Shown: positions 50,769 to 59,134 of the stretch, piece after piece
How positions within the stretch are numbered: position 1 is the first letter of the stretch
Layout: each line of letters begins with the position of its first letter
Assembly: GCF_052065755.1 (NCBI RefSeq)
Contig: NZ_JBQHTK010000012.1
Coordinates: forward strand, 12,036 to 76,035
Direction: 5' to 3'
From: Allocoprococcus sp004560705
GTDB lineage: Bacteria; Bacillota; Clostridia; Lachnospirales; Lachnospiraceae
Length of the DNA stretch: 64,000 nt
Notes under the pieces: generated by a model
Seen by the model: the letters and a program-made list of their open reading frames with translations, nothing else
What the model was told of the DNA's origin: nothing
Databases searched by the model: none
Position numbers and translations under genes: made by a program

Positions 50769-52469
50769 TCAGCTCGCCTGCTCTTGCCGGACATTCATAA
50801 AATTACGCAGCTTTGTCTGACCGGTCACCGCATCTGCTATATTGACACAGCAATTTCCCATTCTGTCGATATCGTGCAGGATCTGTCCGAACGGTACCGT
50901 GAGATTTGCCACGCATTTTCCCTTCCCGACACGGTTCATATGCGCTTTTCTCATCTCAATATCCAAATCCATGACCTTTTCCTTCTTTTTCTGGATTTCT
51001 GCACTGCCATCCTCATTTCCCGTCACCATCATCTCCAGGACATCTGCATACATGTCACCCATAAGTATCAGACTGCTTTCCAGATCTTTTAATGCTTCCT
51101 TTGAATACCGCTTTTTCTTACCAAGGCGTTCCGTCAGCGCTTCCGCTATATCTCCGCACAATGATCCGAGACGTTCCACATCACTCAAAACATACATCAT
51201 TCCCGCCGTCTGGGATGTCTGTTCTTCCGTCATGACACCGGCCGCAAAAAGATCCGAGAGATAATCTGTGATATGCTTGCTCAATGTCTGAACATTTTCC
51301 ACATTCTCAAGCACATGCTGAAGCAGATCTTTTTCTTCTTTTCTGACTGTCTTTGCAAGCTCCTCCAGTACACCGCCTGCAAGCTCGCTGCAGCGGATCA
51401 CTTCTTTGGTCACCAGTTCCAGTGCCGCCGCAGGCTGTGCTGTCAGTTTTTCATCCAGGAAAAGCGGTTCTCCCGGCGCATGCACCATTTTCCTTCCATC
51501 CGGCACAAGTGCCATTACTATTTTCACCAGAATTCCGATAAGCGGAATCCAGATAAGCGTCATTACGATATTAAATATAGTGTGCGCATTCGCAATCTGC
51601 CTCGCGATCACTTCCACTTCAGGTCCTTTCGGTGAGATCCACTGGACGAACTGCGCATATGGTTTCACAAACCAAATGAATAAACATGCTCCGGACACGT
51701 TGAATACACAATGTGCCACTGCGGTTCTCCTGGCATCCTTCGGCTGCCCTACACTTGCCAGAATTGCCGTAATCGTCGTTCCGATATTATCTCCAAGAAG
51801 AATCGGGATCGCGCCCGCAAGTCCGAGAATACTCGTCACGCCATCCGGCCCCGCCTGCGATGCAAAATTCTGCAATACCGCAATGGTTGCACTGCTGCTC
51901 TGCACAACCAGCGTCATCAAAGTACCTACCAGAACTCCCAGAACCGGAATGTCCGCCACCTTCCCGATCAGATCCGTAAACACCGGGCTGGACGCCAGAG
52001 GTTTCATAACATCCCCCATCGTCTCAATTCCAAGGAACAAAAGTCCAAAAGCAAATACCGTCTGTCCGATGTTCTTCACCTTTTCATTTTTCGCAAGAAA
52101 TGACGCAATGAAGCCTCCAAAAATAAACACATATATGTAGTCACTGATCTTAAATGCTATAATCTGTGCGGTCATCGTTGTACCGATATTTGCACCCAAA
52201 ATAATCGAAATCGCCTGAGGCAGGTTCATCAAACCGGCACTGACAAATCCAATCGTCATGACCGTCGTCGCACTGCTGCTCTGCAGCACCGCCGTCGTCA
52301 GCGCTCCTGCAAGCACGCCCATGACAGGATTGCGCGTCAGAAGGGCAAGAATGCTCTTCATCCTCTCCCCTGCCGCTTTCTGCAGACATTCACTCATCAG
52401 ATTCATACCATAAATAAAAATGGCAAGTCCTCCCAGTAAACCAAATACAATTCTTGTTGAATCGCTCAT
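50769..52469 (-). CDS. Na/Pi-cotransporter family protein with PhoU-like domain
   Basis: A 566-residue protein. Two Na/Pi-cotransporter repeats each carry the QSSSAT motif (TAVLQSSSATTVMTIGF and LVVQSSSATIAVLQNF) within a membrane domain of about 360 residues; a cytoplasmic PhoU-like four-helix domain follows (SELAGGVLEELAKTVRKEEK, DVERLGSLCGDIAEALTERL). It moves phosphate with sodium or, as shown for some relatives, may signal phosphate status. The start at 52469 follows AAGGAG. Its upstream region holds the duplicated toxin-antitoxin modules. Confidence 0.9.
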   Translation of the reverse strand: MSDSTRIVFGLLGGLAIFIYGMNLMSECLQKAAGERMKSILALLTRNPVMGVLAGALTTAVLQSSSATTVMTIGFVSAGLMNLPQAISIILGANIGTTMTAQIIAFKISDYIYVFIFGGFIASFLAKNEKVKNIGQTVFAFGLLFLGIETMGDVMKPLASSPVFTDLIGKVADIPVLGVLVGTLMTLVVQSSSATIAVLQNFASQAGPDGVTSILGLAGAIPILLGDNIGTTITAILASVGQPKDARRTAVAHCVFNVSGACLFIWFVKPYAQFVQWISPKGPEVEVIARQIANAHTIFNIVMTLIWIPLIGILVKIVMALVPDGRKMVHAPGEPLFLDEKLTAQPAAALELVTKEVIRCSELAGGVLEELAKTVRKEEKDLLQHVLENVENVQTLSKHITDYLSDLFAAGVMTEEQTSQTAGMMYVLSDVERLGSLCGDIAEALTERLGKKKRYSKEALKDLESSLILMGDMYADVLEMMVTGNEDGSAEIQKKKEKVMDLDIEMRKAHMNRVGKGKCVANLTVPFGQILHDIDRMGNCCVNIADAVTGQTKLRNFMNVRQEQAS

Positions 52470-52669
52470 AGTGTTCTCCTTATTCACATTCTCATATTGA
52501 TCCTATTATCTTCTTTACTATAATTTGAGAATGTAAAATACATATCGGAGAAATGTTAAATCTGTGTAAAATGAAGACTGATATGCATGATTTGGAAGAG
52601 GGAAACTTTTGCTGACTTATTGCCCATTCATCCCTTGCGCCTTGTGGATTGATATGATATATTATAAGC

Positions 52670-52765
52670 ACAAAGAGAACAACCGCCCACAAGGGGATTG
52701 ACCTCATTGTTGTAATTCAGTATAGAATCACCACCCTTTTTGGTCAAAGTTCTGGGGTGGTTTTT
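52670..52765 (+). ncRNA. Antitoxin RNA, left copy
   Basis: Promoter TTGCGC (52635-52640), a 17-base spacer, TATATT (52658-52663). RNA ends at a hairpin with GGGGTGG arm followed by TTTTT near 52765. Sequence is intact although its toxin partner is broken. Confidence 0.6.
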
Positions 52766-52780
52766 CTATGCCTTAATTCA

Positions 52781-52860
52781 TTATCTGATAAACGTAAATA
52801 CGAATGTCAGTAACGCCAGAATGAACTCAAATCCTTGAAATCAAAAGGTTTCTTGTCCAC
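52781..52860 (-). pseudogene. Broken holin-like toxin, left copy
   Basis: Same frame as the right-hand toxin (DKKPFDFKDL) but 13 bases are missing after it, shifting the frame and ending it early. It is 80 bases long where the intact copy has 93. Confidence 0.8.
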
Positions 52861-53062
52861 CAGCACCCCCCCCCATTCTATGTAGAATAGAGGTCAGCCA
52901 CCCTATAACACGGTTGTTCCTGATAAAAGTTTATCATATTTTAGTCTGTTTTTCATTGAACTTGTAATTTAATCTGCTTCTACATTGCTTTCCACATTCT
53001 GATGTATTGCTCCAGTAAATTCATCCCTTGCGTTTTGTAGTTTGATATGATATATTATAAAC

Positions 53063-53155
53063 ACAAGGAGAACAACCGCCCACAAGGGGTTGACCTCGAC
53101 ATATGGTTAAAGAATCACCACTCCATCTCTCGTCAAAGTTCTGGGGTGGTTTTTC
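53063..53155 (+). ncRNA. Antitoxin RNA, right copy
   Basis: Promoter TTGCGT (53028-53033), a 17-base spacer, TATATT (53051-53056). RNA ends at the hairpin ACCACTCCA/TGGGGTGGT (53117-53150) plus TTTTT. It runs toward the toxin gene from the opposite side, overlapping its 3' region. Confidence 0.62.
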
Positions 53156-53169
53156 TATGCTTTAAAACA

Positions 53170-53262
53170 TTATCTGATAAACGTAAATACGAATGTCAGT
53201 AATGCCAGAATGAACATGCCAAAAGCCATCAAATCCTTGAAATCAAAAGGTTTCTTGTCCAC
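53170..53262 (-). CDS. Holin-like type I toxin, intact copy
   Basis: A 30-residue peptide from a GTG at 53262: short polar start (DKKPFDFKDL), one hydrophobic span (MAFGMFILALLTFVFTF) and a terminal arginine. A G-rich SD (GGGGGTGG) lies 5 to 6 bases upstream. An in-frame ATG at 53277 adds five codons but has no SD. Its mRNA leader shares TGACCTC with the antitoxin RNA. It is a relative of the toxin at 15.8 kb by layout, not by close sequence. Function inferred from family: membrane damage when unrepressed. Confidence 0.72.
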   Translation of the reverse strand: MDKKPFDFKDLMAFGMFILALLTFVFTFIR

Positions 53263-53374
53263 CAGCACCACCCCCATTCTATGTAGAATAGAGGTCAGCC
53301 ACCCTATAACACGGTTGTTCCTGATAGAAGTTTATCATATTTTAGTCTGTTTTTCATTGAACTTGTAATTTAAT

Positions 53375-54445
53375 CTACTCTCGTATTGCCCACCTCATCT
53401 TCGTGGACTTCGCACGTCCATTTCTTGCGCACTCTTCTGCGGACGGGCGGATCACTTCTTCGGAGATCTCACTGTAAAGTCCCTCTTTCTTGAATTGTTT
53501 AAATGACTTCTTCACCAGCCGATCTTCTCCGGAATGGAAGGTCAGTATTGCCACACGTCCGTTTGGTGCCAGCACTTCCGGCAGTTTTTCCAGAAATGTG
53601 TACAGTACTTCATATTCACTGTTCACATCGATTCTAAGCGCCTGGAACGTTCGCTGGCAGGATTTCTTCAATGCCTCTTTCCGCTCTGCTTCCGGAAGAA
53701 ACCGGAGTGCCTGTTCAATCGCTTCTTTCAGCTGTGTGGTCGTTTCAATTTTTTTACCTCTTTTTTGCAGATTCACGACTGTTTTCGCGATTTCTTCTGC
53801 GTAAGGCTCGTCTGCATTTTCAATCAACATGCCCTGGAGTTCCTCCTGCGAGATTCCCACAAGACGCTCAGAGGCGCTAATTCCTTTTTGAGGGTTCATT
53901 CTGAGATCCAGAGGGCCTTCTACTTTATAGGAAAACCCTCGATCCGGATTGTCGATCTGCATGGACGAAACGCCAAGATCGGCAAGAATAAAATCAAATT
54001 TCTTTCCTGTTTCTTTTGATACTTGATCAATATCTGCAAAATTCTGCAGCCGCACGGTCAAAATCTCTTCTCCAAATCCCTGTTTTTCCAGACGTTCTTT
54101 CGTTTTTGCCGACTCGATCGGATCCACATCCAATGCGTAAATATGTCCTTCACCTTTCAGGCACTCCAACATCGCTTTTGTGTGACCGCCATATCCAAGA
54201 GTCGCATCCAGTCCGGTCTGTCCCGGTTGAATCTGAAGGAAATCCAATATTTCTTTTACGCAAATTGAAATATGCATTCCCGCCGGGGTACTTCCTTTGC
54301 TGATGACCTTCTGAATGGTATCAGCGTATTTCTCCGGCTGATGCTCTTTGTATTTCTCTTTATATGTTTTCGGATGCGTCCCCGAATAGCGTACGCGCCG
54401 TTTATGCTGTTGTTCCTGATTGGTCAGTATCTCCTGATTTTCCAT
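53375..54445 (-). CDS. rsmH: 16S rRNA (cytosine-1402-N4)-methyltransferase RsmH
   Basis: A 356-residue RsmH. The usual 310-residue core (GGHTKAMLECLKGEGHIYALD, LADLGVSSMQID, GRVAILTFHSGEDRLVKKSF) is preceded by about 45 basic residues (HKRRVRYSGTHPKTYKEKYK) that look like an extension common in Lachnospiraceae. It methylates C1402 of 16S rRNA with S-adenosylmethionine. It is not next to a dcw cluster (no mraZ or ftsL here), which is unusual for this gene. Confidence 0.94.
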   Translation of the reverse strand: MENQEILTNQEQQHKRRVRYSGTHPKTYKEKYKEHQPEKYADTIQKVISKGSTPAGMHISICVKEILDFLQIQPGQTGLDATLGYGGHTKAMLECLKGEGHIYALDVDPIESAKTKERLEKQGFGEEILTVRLQNFADIDQVSKETGKKFDFILADLGVSSMQIDNPDRGFSYKVEGPLDLRMNPQKGISASERLVGISQEELQGMLIENADEPYAEEIAKTVVNLQKRGKKIETTTQLKEAIEQALRFLPEAERKEALKKSCQRTFQALRIDVNSEYEVLYTFLEKLPEVLAPNGRVAILTFHSGEDRLVKKSFKQFKKEGLYSEISEEVIRPSAEECARNGRAKSTKMRWAIRE

Positions 54446-54550
54446 CTGCGCCTCCTATACGTTTTCCACAAATCGCATTTCACTACTTTCTATGTTTTTT
54501 CGTGAATCACCATTTTTACCTTTTCCGTAAATCGTCATTTCATTGTCTCG

Positions 54551-57394
54551 TTAAGATTCAAACGGTGTTTTTTTCTTCCCCAGGCGAACCGCCTCCATCG
54601 TTTTTGCCATTTCCTCATCCATATGGTCAAAGAGATAGTTCTTTCCGCTTTCTCTGCGGCTTTGTGTTTCTTCTCGAATCTGCCGGCTCACAATCTCTAC
54701 TTCTTCTTTGAATTCTCTGGAGGAAATCAAAGTCCCTCCCTGTCCAAGTGTTACCACCTGTTCTACGCCGTCCGATGTCACGACTGTTACATGATATTTA
54801 TGGCCGATTTCATGCACGACCTTTTCGATGTATTGGTCTGCTGTCTCAGCCTCTTTGGTATAAACCACATGAATATTGTGGTATTTCTGAATCTCCAGAT
54901 TGAATCCTTCTACTTTATATGCGTCAAATACAAGGATAACGATACATTTCTTAAATCCCTGATAATTACAGAGAATATCCATAAGTTTTCCTCTTGCAGC
55001 CTCTATGTTCGTCTTCGCCAGATCTTTCAGATCATCCCACGCGAAAATGACATTGTATCCGTCCACAAGCAGATATTCCTGTACAGATTCTTCTTTTTTT
55101 TCTCTGTGTTTCTTTATTTCCGGCGCTGTAACCGTTTTCTGGGTGTTCGCCTGTTTTCGCTCGATTTTTCCGTAGGTACGGATAAATATTTCTTCCAGTT
55201 CTTTCGATTCACGGGCATGGCGTTCATAGCGCTCTGCTCCGGCTTTGGAAGCGGATCGCCCGGTATTCTGTGGCTTTCCGGTTCTCTGGGCGCTTTGTTC
55301 CGTTCTTTCCCCTATTCCGTCCTTTGCCGGAATCTCTCCGGGCATCCGGCTTTCTTCTCTCTCTTTTAGTATCCGCTCAAGCTGCGGCTCAAGATGCATA
55401 TATTCCGGAACTTGTTCCCAGGATACGTTAAATCCTGCCCCATGCGCACAAAATACAGACCCGGGGGGATTTTCAAGATCCCGTTCCGGATCATAACCGG
55501 ATGCTTCTATGATTTCTTCCGAATTATGGCACGGCTCATAACCTTTGAATGTACAGAAGATTTTCCCCCTGCCTTTCGTATAGCCGGTGACTTCCATCTG
55601 ATAATCGCGCATGGTCGCCACCGGAGCATAGCCCATTATGACCGTCATATCCCCGTCTGCCTGCGGGGGCTGGAATTCGCCTGCCATTTTCTGAATATCC
55701 GTAAGGGCCCGTCCGACACATTCCGATGGGATTTCAAGGCGGAAATCATAATAAGGCTCAAGCAATACATTTTCTGCCTGCATTAGTCCCTGACGCACAG
55801 CCCGGTATGTAGACTGCCGGAAATCCCCGCCTTCTGTGTGTTTCAGATGTGCTCTCCCTGCAATCAAGGTAATCTTTACATCCGTTAGCGCCGCGCCTGT
55901 CAGTACACCTCTGTGCACTTTCTCAGCAAGATGCGTAAGTATCAGCCTCTGCCAGTTCAGGTCCAGCACATCCGTACTGCACATGGTATCCAGCGTGATT
56001 CCGCTTCCCGGCTGCCCCGGCTCCATCAGCAAATGTACCTCCGCATAGTGGCGGAGCGGTTCAAAATGTCCGACTCCTTCTACTACATTTCTTATCGTTT
56101 CTTTATAAACAATATTTCCGATTCCAAATGTCACTTCCACGCCAAATCTGTCTTTAATCAGGCTTTGAAGTATTTCCGTCTGCACAGCCCCCATCAGCTG
56201 CACATGTATCTCGCCAAGCTCTTCATTCCACACGATCCGCAGCATCGGATCTTCTTCTTCTAAAAGTCTTAAGTTCCGAAGCATCGTATGGACATCGCAC
56301 CCTTCCGGCAGGATCACACGGTAATTCAACACCGGTTCCAGGACCGGGCCTTTTGCCTCCTGCCCGATGCCAAGTCCTTCACCGGGCCTGGTATAGCCAA
56401 GTCCGGTTACGGCACAGATCATTCCGGCCCCCGCTTCCTGTACCATCTCGTATTTCTCACCGGAATAAATCCGAATCTGGTTCACCTTCTCCTCCCAGTG
56501 TTCCGACGACTCCGGCGCATTTTCCAGCGTATCTTTCACCTTCAAGATCCCGGAAGTGATCCGCAAATGGGTCAGTCGGTTCCCCTGATTGTCTCTGGAT
56601 ATTTTGTAAACCCTTGCCCCAAATAATTCATTTGACAGATCATCAATCGTCTTCCCGGGCGCGAGTAAAGCACGGGCAGGGCGTGTATATTCTTCCAGTC
56701 CCTCCAATAAGTCCTGCACTCCCTCTACTTTCAGTGCCGATCCGAAATAACATGGAAACACTTTACGTTCTGCGATCAGGCGGATCAGCATTTCTTTTGA
56801 GATTTCTCCATGTTCCAGATATTCTCCAAGCGCATCTTCATCACACATGGCGATATTTTCCCAGAATGTGTCCTTCTCTTCCGCCCCGTCAAATGCAATG
56901 CATCCGTCATCCAATTTCTGTTTCAATTCTTCCAGACGGGCTGCTCTGTCTGTCCCGTTCTGATCCATTTTATTGATAAATAGAAAAACTGGAATCCGGT
57001 AGCGTTTCAGCAGATTCCATAACGTGCGGGTGTGCCCCTGCACGCCGTCCGCCCCGCTGATGACAAGGATGGCGTAATCCAGCACCTGCAGCGTCCGTTC
57101 CATTTCCGCGGAAAAATCCACATGCCCCGGTGTATCCAGAATCGTCATTTTCATCTGCTTCTTCGGCAGCTCCACCACTGCCTGCTTTGAGAAAATCGTG
57201 ATACCGCGGCTACGTTCCAGAGAATTCGTGTCCAAGAATGCGTTCCCGTGATCCACTCGTCCCAGTTTTCTGATATTTCCGCACAAATACAGGATACTCT
57301 CGGAAAGCGTTGTTTTCCCGGCATCTACATGGGCGAGCAGCGCTGTGCATATATGTTGTTTTGTTACTGTTGTGTTTTCTGAAGTATCAGCCAT
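54551..57394 (-). CDS. TetM/EF-G-like GTPase fused to a Rae1 (YacP) NYN endoribonuclease
   Basis: A 947-residue protein. Residues about 1-640 are a translation-factor GTPase of the ribosomal-protection kind: G1 AHVDAGKTTLSE, DTPGHVDF, INKMD, domain II, and domains III to V (GDMTVIMGYAPVATMRDYQM). A charged linker of about 120 residues follows. Residues about 770-947 match YacP/Rae1: LLVDGYNVIFAWDDLKDLAK, VILVFDAYKV, TKEAETADQYIEKV, VVTSDGVEQVVTLGQGG. Rae1 is known to cut mRNA in the ribosomal A site. I infer a protein that reaches the A site with its GTPase and cuts there, an untested idea. ATAGAAGGGG precedes the ATG. Confidence 0.93.
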   Translation of the reverse strand: MADTSENTTVTKQHICTALLAHVDAGKTTLSESILYLCGNIRKLGRVDHGNAFLDTNSLERSRGITIFSKQAVVELPKKQMKMTILDTPGHVDFSAEMERTLQVLDYAILVISGADGVQGHTRTLWNLLKRYRIPVFLFINKMDQNGTDRAARLEELKQKLDDGCIAFDGAEEKDTFWENIAMCDEDALGEYLEHGEISKEMLIRLIAERKVFPCYFGSALKVEGVQDLLEGLEEYTRPARALLAPGKTIDDLSNELFGARVYKISRDNQGNRLTHLRITSGILKVKDTLENAPESSEHWEEKVNQIRIYSGEKYEMVQEAGAGMICAVTGLGYTRPGEGLGIGQEAKGPVLEPVLNYRVILPEGCDVHTMLRNLRLLEEEDPMLRIVWNEELGEIHVQLMGAVQTEILQSLIKDRFGVEVTFGIGNIVYKETIRNVVEGVGHFEPLRHYAEVHLLMEPGQPGSGITLDTMCSTDVLDLNWQRLILTHLAEKVHRGVLTGAALTDVKITLIAGRAHLKHTEGGDFRQSTYRAVRQGLMQAENVLLEPYYDFRLEIPSECVGRALTDIQKMAGEFQPPQADGDMTVIMGYAPVATMRDYQMEVTGYTKGRGKIFCTFKGYEPCHNSEEIIEASGYDPERDLENPPGSVFCAHGAGFNVSWEQVPEYMHLEPQLERILKEREESRMPGEIPAKDGIGERTEQSAQRTGKPQNTGRSASKAGAERYERHARESKELEEIFIRTYGKIERKQANTQKTVTAPEIKKHREKKEESVQEYLLVDGYNVIFAWDDLKDLAKTNIEAARGKLMDILCNYQGFKKCIVILVFDAYKVEGFNLEIQKYHNIHVVYTKEAETADQYIEKVVHEIGHKYHVTVVTSDGVEQVVTLGQGGTLISSREFKEEVEIVSRQIREETQSRRESGKNYLFDHMDEEMAKTMEAVRLGKKKTPFES

Positions 57395-57429
57395 CCAAAT
57401 GTCCCCTTCTATTGCTATGAATCTATTCT

Positions 57430-57927
57430 TTATTCACCGATCAGCACTTTTTCAAACGCAATTCTTTCGGTTCCGTCCTCCACGACAACCGTTCCTCTTC
57501 TGGAAAATCCAAGCTTTTCCAGAAGCTTTCTCATCGGGCGGTTATCTTCGTGCGTATCGATCCGAAGATGACCGCCCGCCTGCCGTACCGCCCAGTTCAG
57601 GCAAAACGTCGCCGTCCCCCGTGCTTTCCGGTCCGTGGTAATCCGATGCACAACACCATAAGGCGAATCATCCATCCACGATCCATCATAGATTTGTCTG
57701 TATGTCGGATCCTCTCCGATTCTAAAATAAAACGTGCCGACAATCTCTCCGTCTTTTGTACAGACATAGCTGTCTCCGTCTTCTATATCAAGAACGATCC
57801 ATTCCTCTTTTGGATTTGAAGTCCCCCATTGATCCGGATTCCCGTTATCCCTCATGATCTGTCGGGCCTCTTCATACATCTCCATGATCTTCGGGAGATC
57901 CTCCATTGTTGATTTTCTTATTATCAT
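57430..57927 (-). CDS. GNAT-family acetyltransferase
   Basis: A 165-residue N-acetyltransferase: start IRKSTMEDLPKIMEMYEEAR, the acetyl-CoA-binding region HRITTDRKARGTATFCLNWA, then LRIDTHEDNRPMRKLLEKLG and FSRRGTVVVED. All four GNAT motifs are visible; the substrate is not. AGGAGAATGAGTG precedes the ATG. The gene is close upstream of the GTPase-Rae1 gene, separated by about 35 bases, so co-transcription is possible. Confidence 0.88.
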   Translation of the reverse strand: MIIRKSTMEDLPKIMEMYEEARQIMRDNGNPDQWGTSNPKEEWIVLDIEDGDSYVCTKDGEIVGTFYFRIGEDPTYRQIYDGSWMDDSPYGVVHRITTDRKARGTATFCLNWAVRQAGGHLRIDTHEDNRPMRKLLEKLGFSRRGTVVVEDGTERIAFEKVLIGE

Positions 57928-57965
57928 TCACTCATTCTCCTGAAATTAAAAAAGCTCCAATAAAA

Positions 57966-58259
57966 TCACATATATTTCGCTTTCAGCGCTTCCACCTTTG
58001 CCGTATAAGCCACATTCTGCTTCTGCTGCATAAGGTTCTGTCTGATTCCCGGTTCCGCCTCCGCAAATGGAACCTTGGACGCCTCATTTTTCTTCTCCAC
58101 CTTAATCAAATGATAGCCGAACTGTGTCTTCACCGGTCCCACAATAATTGTGATCGCAGGGACGGTTCTTTTGCCAAAGACTGTATAACACAATCCTACG
58201 AGAGTGACAATGAATATACCTATCTGGATCAGATCCGAATATGTAACAAACAATGGCAT
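57966..58259 (-). pseudogene. Holin-like toxin fused to a PpiC parvulin fragment
   Basis: Residues 1-31 are a holin-like toxin (VTYSDLIQIGIFIVTLVGLC, YTVFGKR), closely similar to the toxin at 15.8 kb, including its leader with the SD AGGAGGG and promoter (TTGCCA, 18 bases, TATACT at 58380-58351). From about VGPVKTQFGYHLIKVEKKNE to the end is the C-terminal part of a parvulin peptidyl-prolyl isomerase, in frame. The rest of the parvulin and the antitoxin RNA are missing. Whether the fused peptide is toxic cannot be judged. No corresponding antitoxin promoter is visible downstream. Confidence 0.8.
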
Positions 58260-58262
58260 CAC

Positions 58263-58586
58263 CCTCCTTTCTTTCGTCTGGACGGTGATGCCCCTTCTAA
58301 GTATGGAGGGGTAGGCCGCCTTTTATGTGTTCCCGACTATCCGTGAAGTCAGTATAGCACACCTTCATCGCGGCTGGCAAGCCAATGGGCGATGGTCGTG
58401 GCAAGATGCTGGGGTCAAAAGGAACGTCCCTATTTCCCATTAAATGTCAGAATATATATAATTCAAAATTATAATAATTAGTATTTTAAGATATCATTGA
58501 CAAGTAATCAGATATATGTTAATTTGAATCCAGAATTTATGTGCATTTTTGTTTGAAGTAAATTTATAAAAGAAAGGAGTATTGTT
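58263..58586. other. Toxin leader plus AT-rich spacer
   Basis: The left part is the promoter and leader of the toxin-parvulin frame on the minus strand. The right part is AT-rich and contains a probable promoter for the next gene (TTGACA near 58497, 17-base spacer, TAATTT). No gene is seen. Confidence 0.5.
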
Positions 58587-59069
58587 ATGAGAAGGATTCA
58601 TCGAAGTATCGGATTTCTAATTATTTTAATATTACTTTTCATAGTGTGTTCGACTTCCATATTTTACAATTTTTTTTATGAAGAATATAATATCAAAAAA
58701 TTTGTTACGGAATGGTTTACTGATGATAAAAAAATTCAAACGAGTTATCAAAATGCCATTTTAACAGGAACATATGATTCTATTCTGGAAGATCGATTGG
58801 AAAATTATTTCACTAATTTTAAAATTTATAAATCATTCAGAAATGCTTTTGAATATATCCCTATTCGCATATTACAAAAATATGATTCTTATTATATTAC
58901 AAAGGTAATTGTTACTAAAGAAAAAAATGGATATTTAGCAACCGCATTTCTCAAACTAAAAAATGGGGATATAACCGTTACTCATAAAATTGAAATGAAA
59001 TTCCAAACAGATATAAATTCAAAAAAAATAAATTACTTTACTGTAATTGATGGTCAAAATATTGAATAA
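58587..59069 (+). CDS. Membrane-anchored protein of unknown function (160 aa)
   Basis: A 160-residue protein with an N-terminal anchor (IGFLIILILLFIVCSTSIFY) and an outside domain of about 130 residues rich in Ile, Lys, Asn and Tyr. Base composition is distinctly AT-richer than the genes around it, which suggests recent transfer. AAAGGAG lies 7 bases before the ATG. I recognise no domain; the fold could be NTF2-like (a helix-rich start followed by strands TVTHKIEMKFQTD), but that is a guess. It stands alone. Confidence 0.65.
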   Translation: MRRIHRSIGFLIILILLFIVCSTSIFYNFFYEEYNIKKFVTEWFTDDKKIQTSYQNAILTGTYDSILEDRLENYFTNFKIYKSFRNAFEYIPIRILQKYDSYYITKVIVTKEKNGYLATAFLKLKNGDITVTHKIEMKFQTDINSKKINYFTVIDGQNIE

Positions 59070-59071
59070 AA

Positions 59072-59103
59072 AATAAAAGGGGTTGCTATTTACAGCAGCC
59101 CCT
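59072..59103 (-). terminator. Terminator of the rlmI-like gene
   Basis: Minus strand GGGGCTGCT...AGCAACCCC with an internal mismatch, followed by TTTTATTTTTT. It also stands at the end of the preceding AT-rich gene. Confidence 0.75.
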
Positions 59104-59134
59104 AACTAATTCAGCATTTTTAATACTCTCAAAA

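Larger units (their letters stand above)
52626..53376. repeat. Tandem duplication carrying two type I toxin-antitoxin modules
   Basis: Two direct copies of about 350 bp, roughly 52626-52976 and 53021-53376, are nearly identical. Each has an antitoxin-RNA promoter and terminator on the plus strand and a toxin frame on the minus strand. The left copy has a 13-base deletion inside the toxin and a run of nine C where the right one has CCACCCCC. Confidence 0.85.

Noticed and set aside
52492..52707. Minus-strand frame of 71 codons upstream of the Na/Pi gene
   Set aside because: It lies across the antitoxin promoter region with no RBS.
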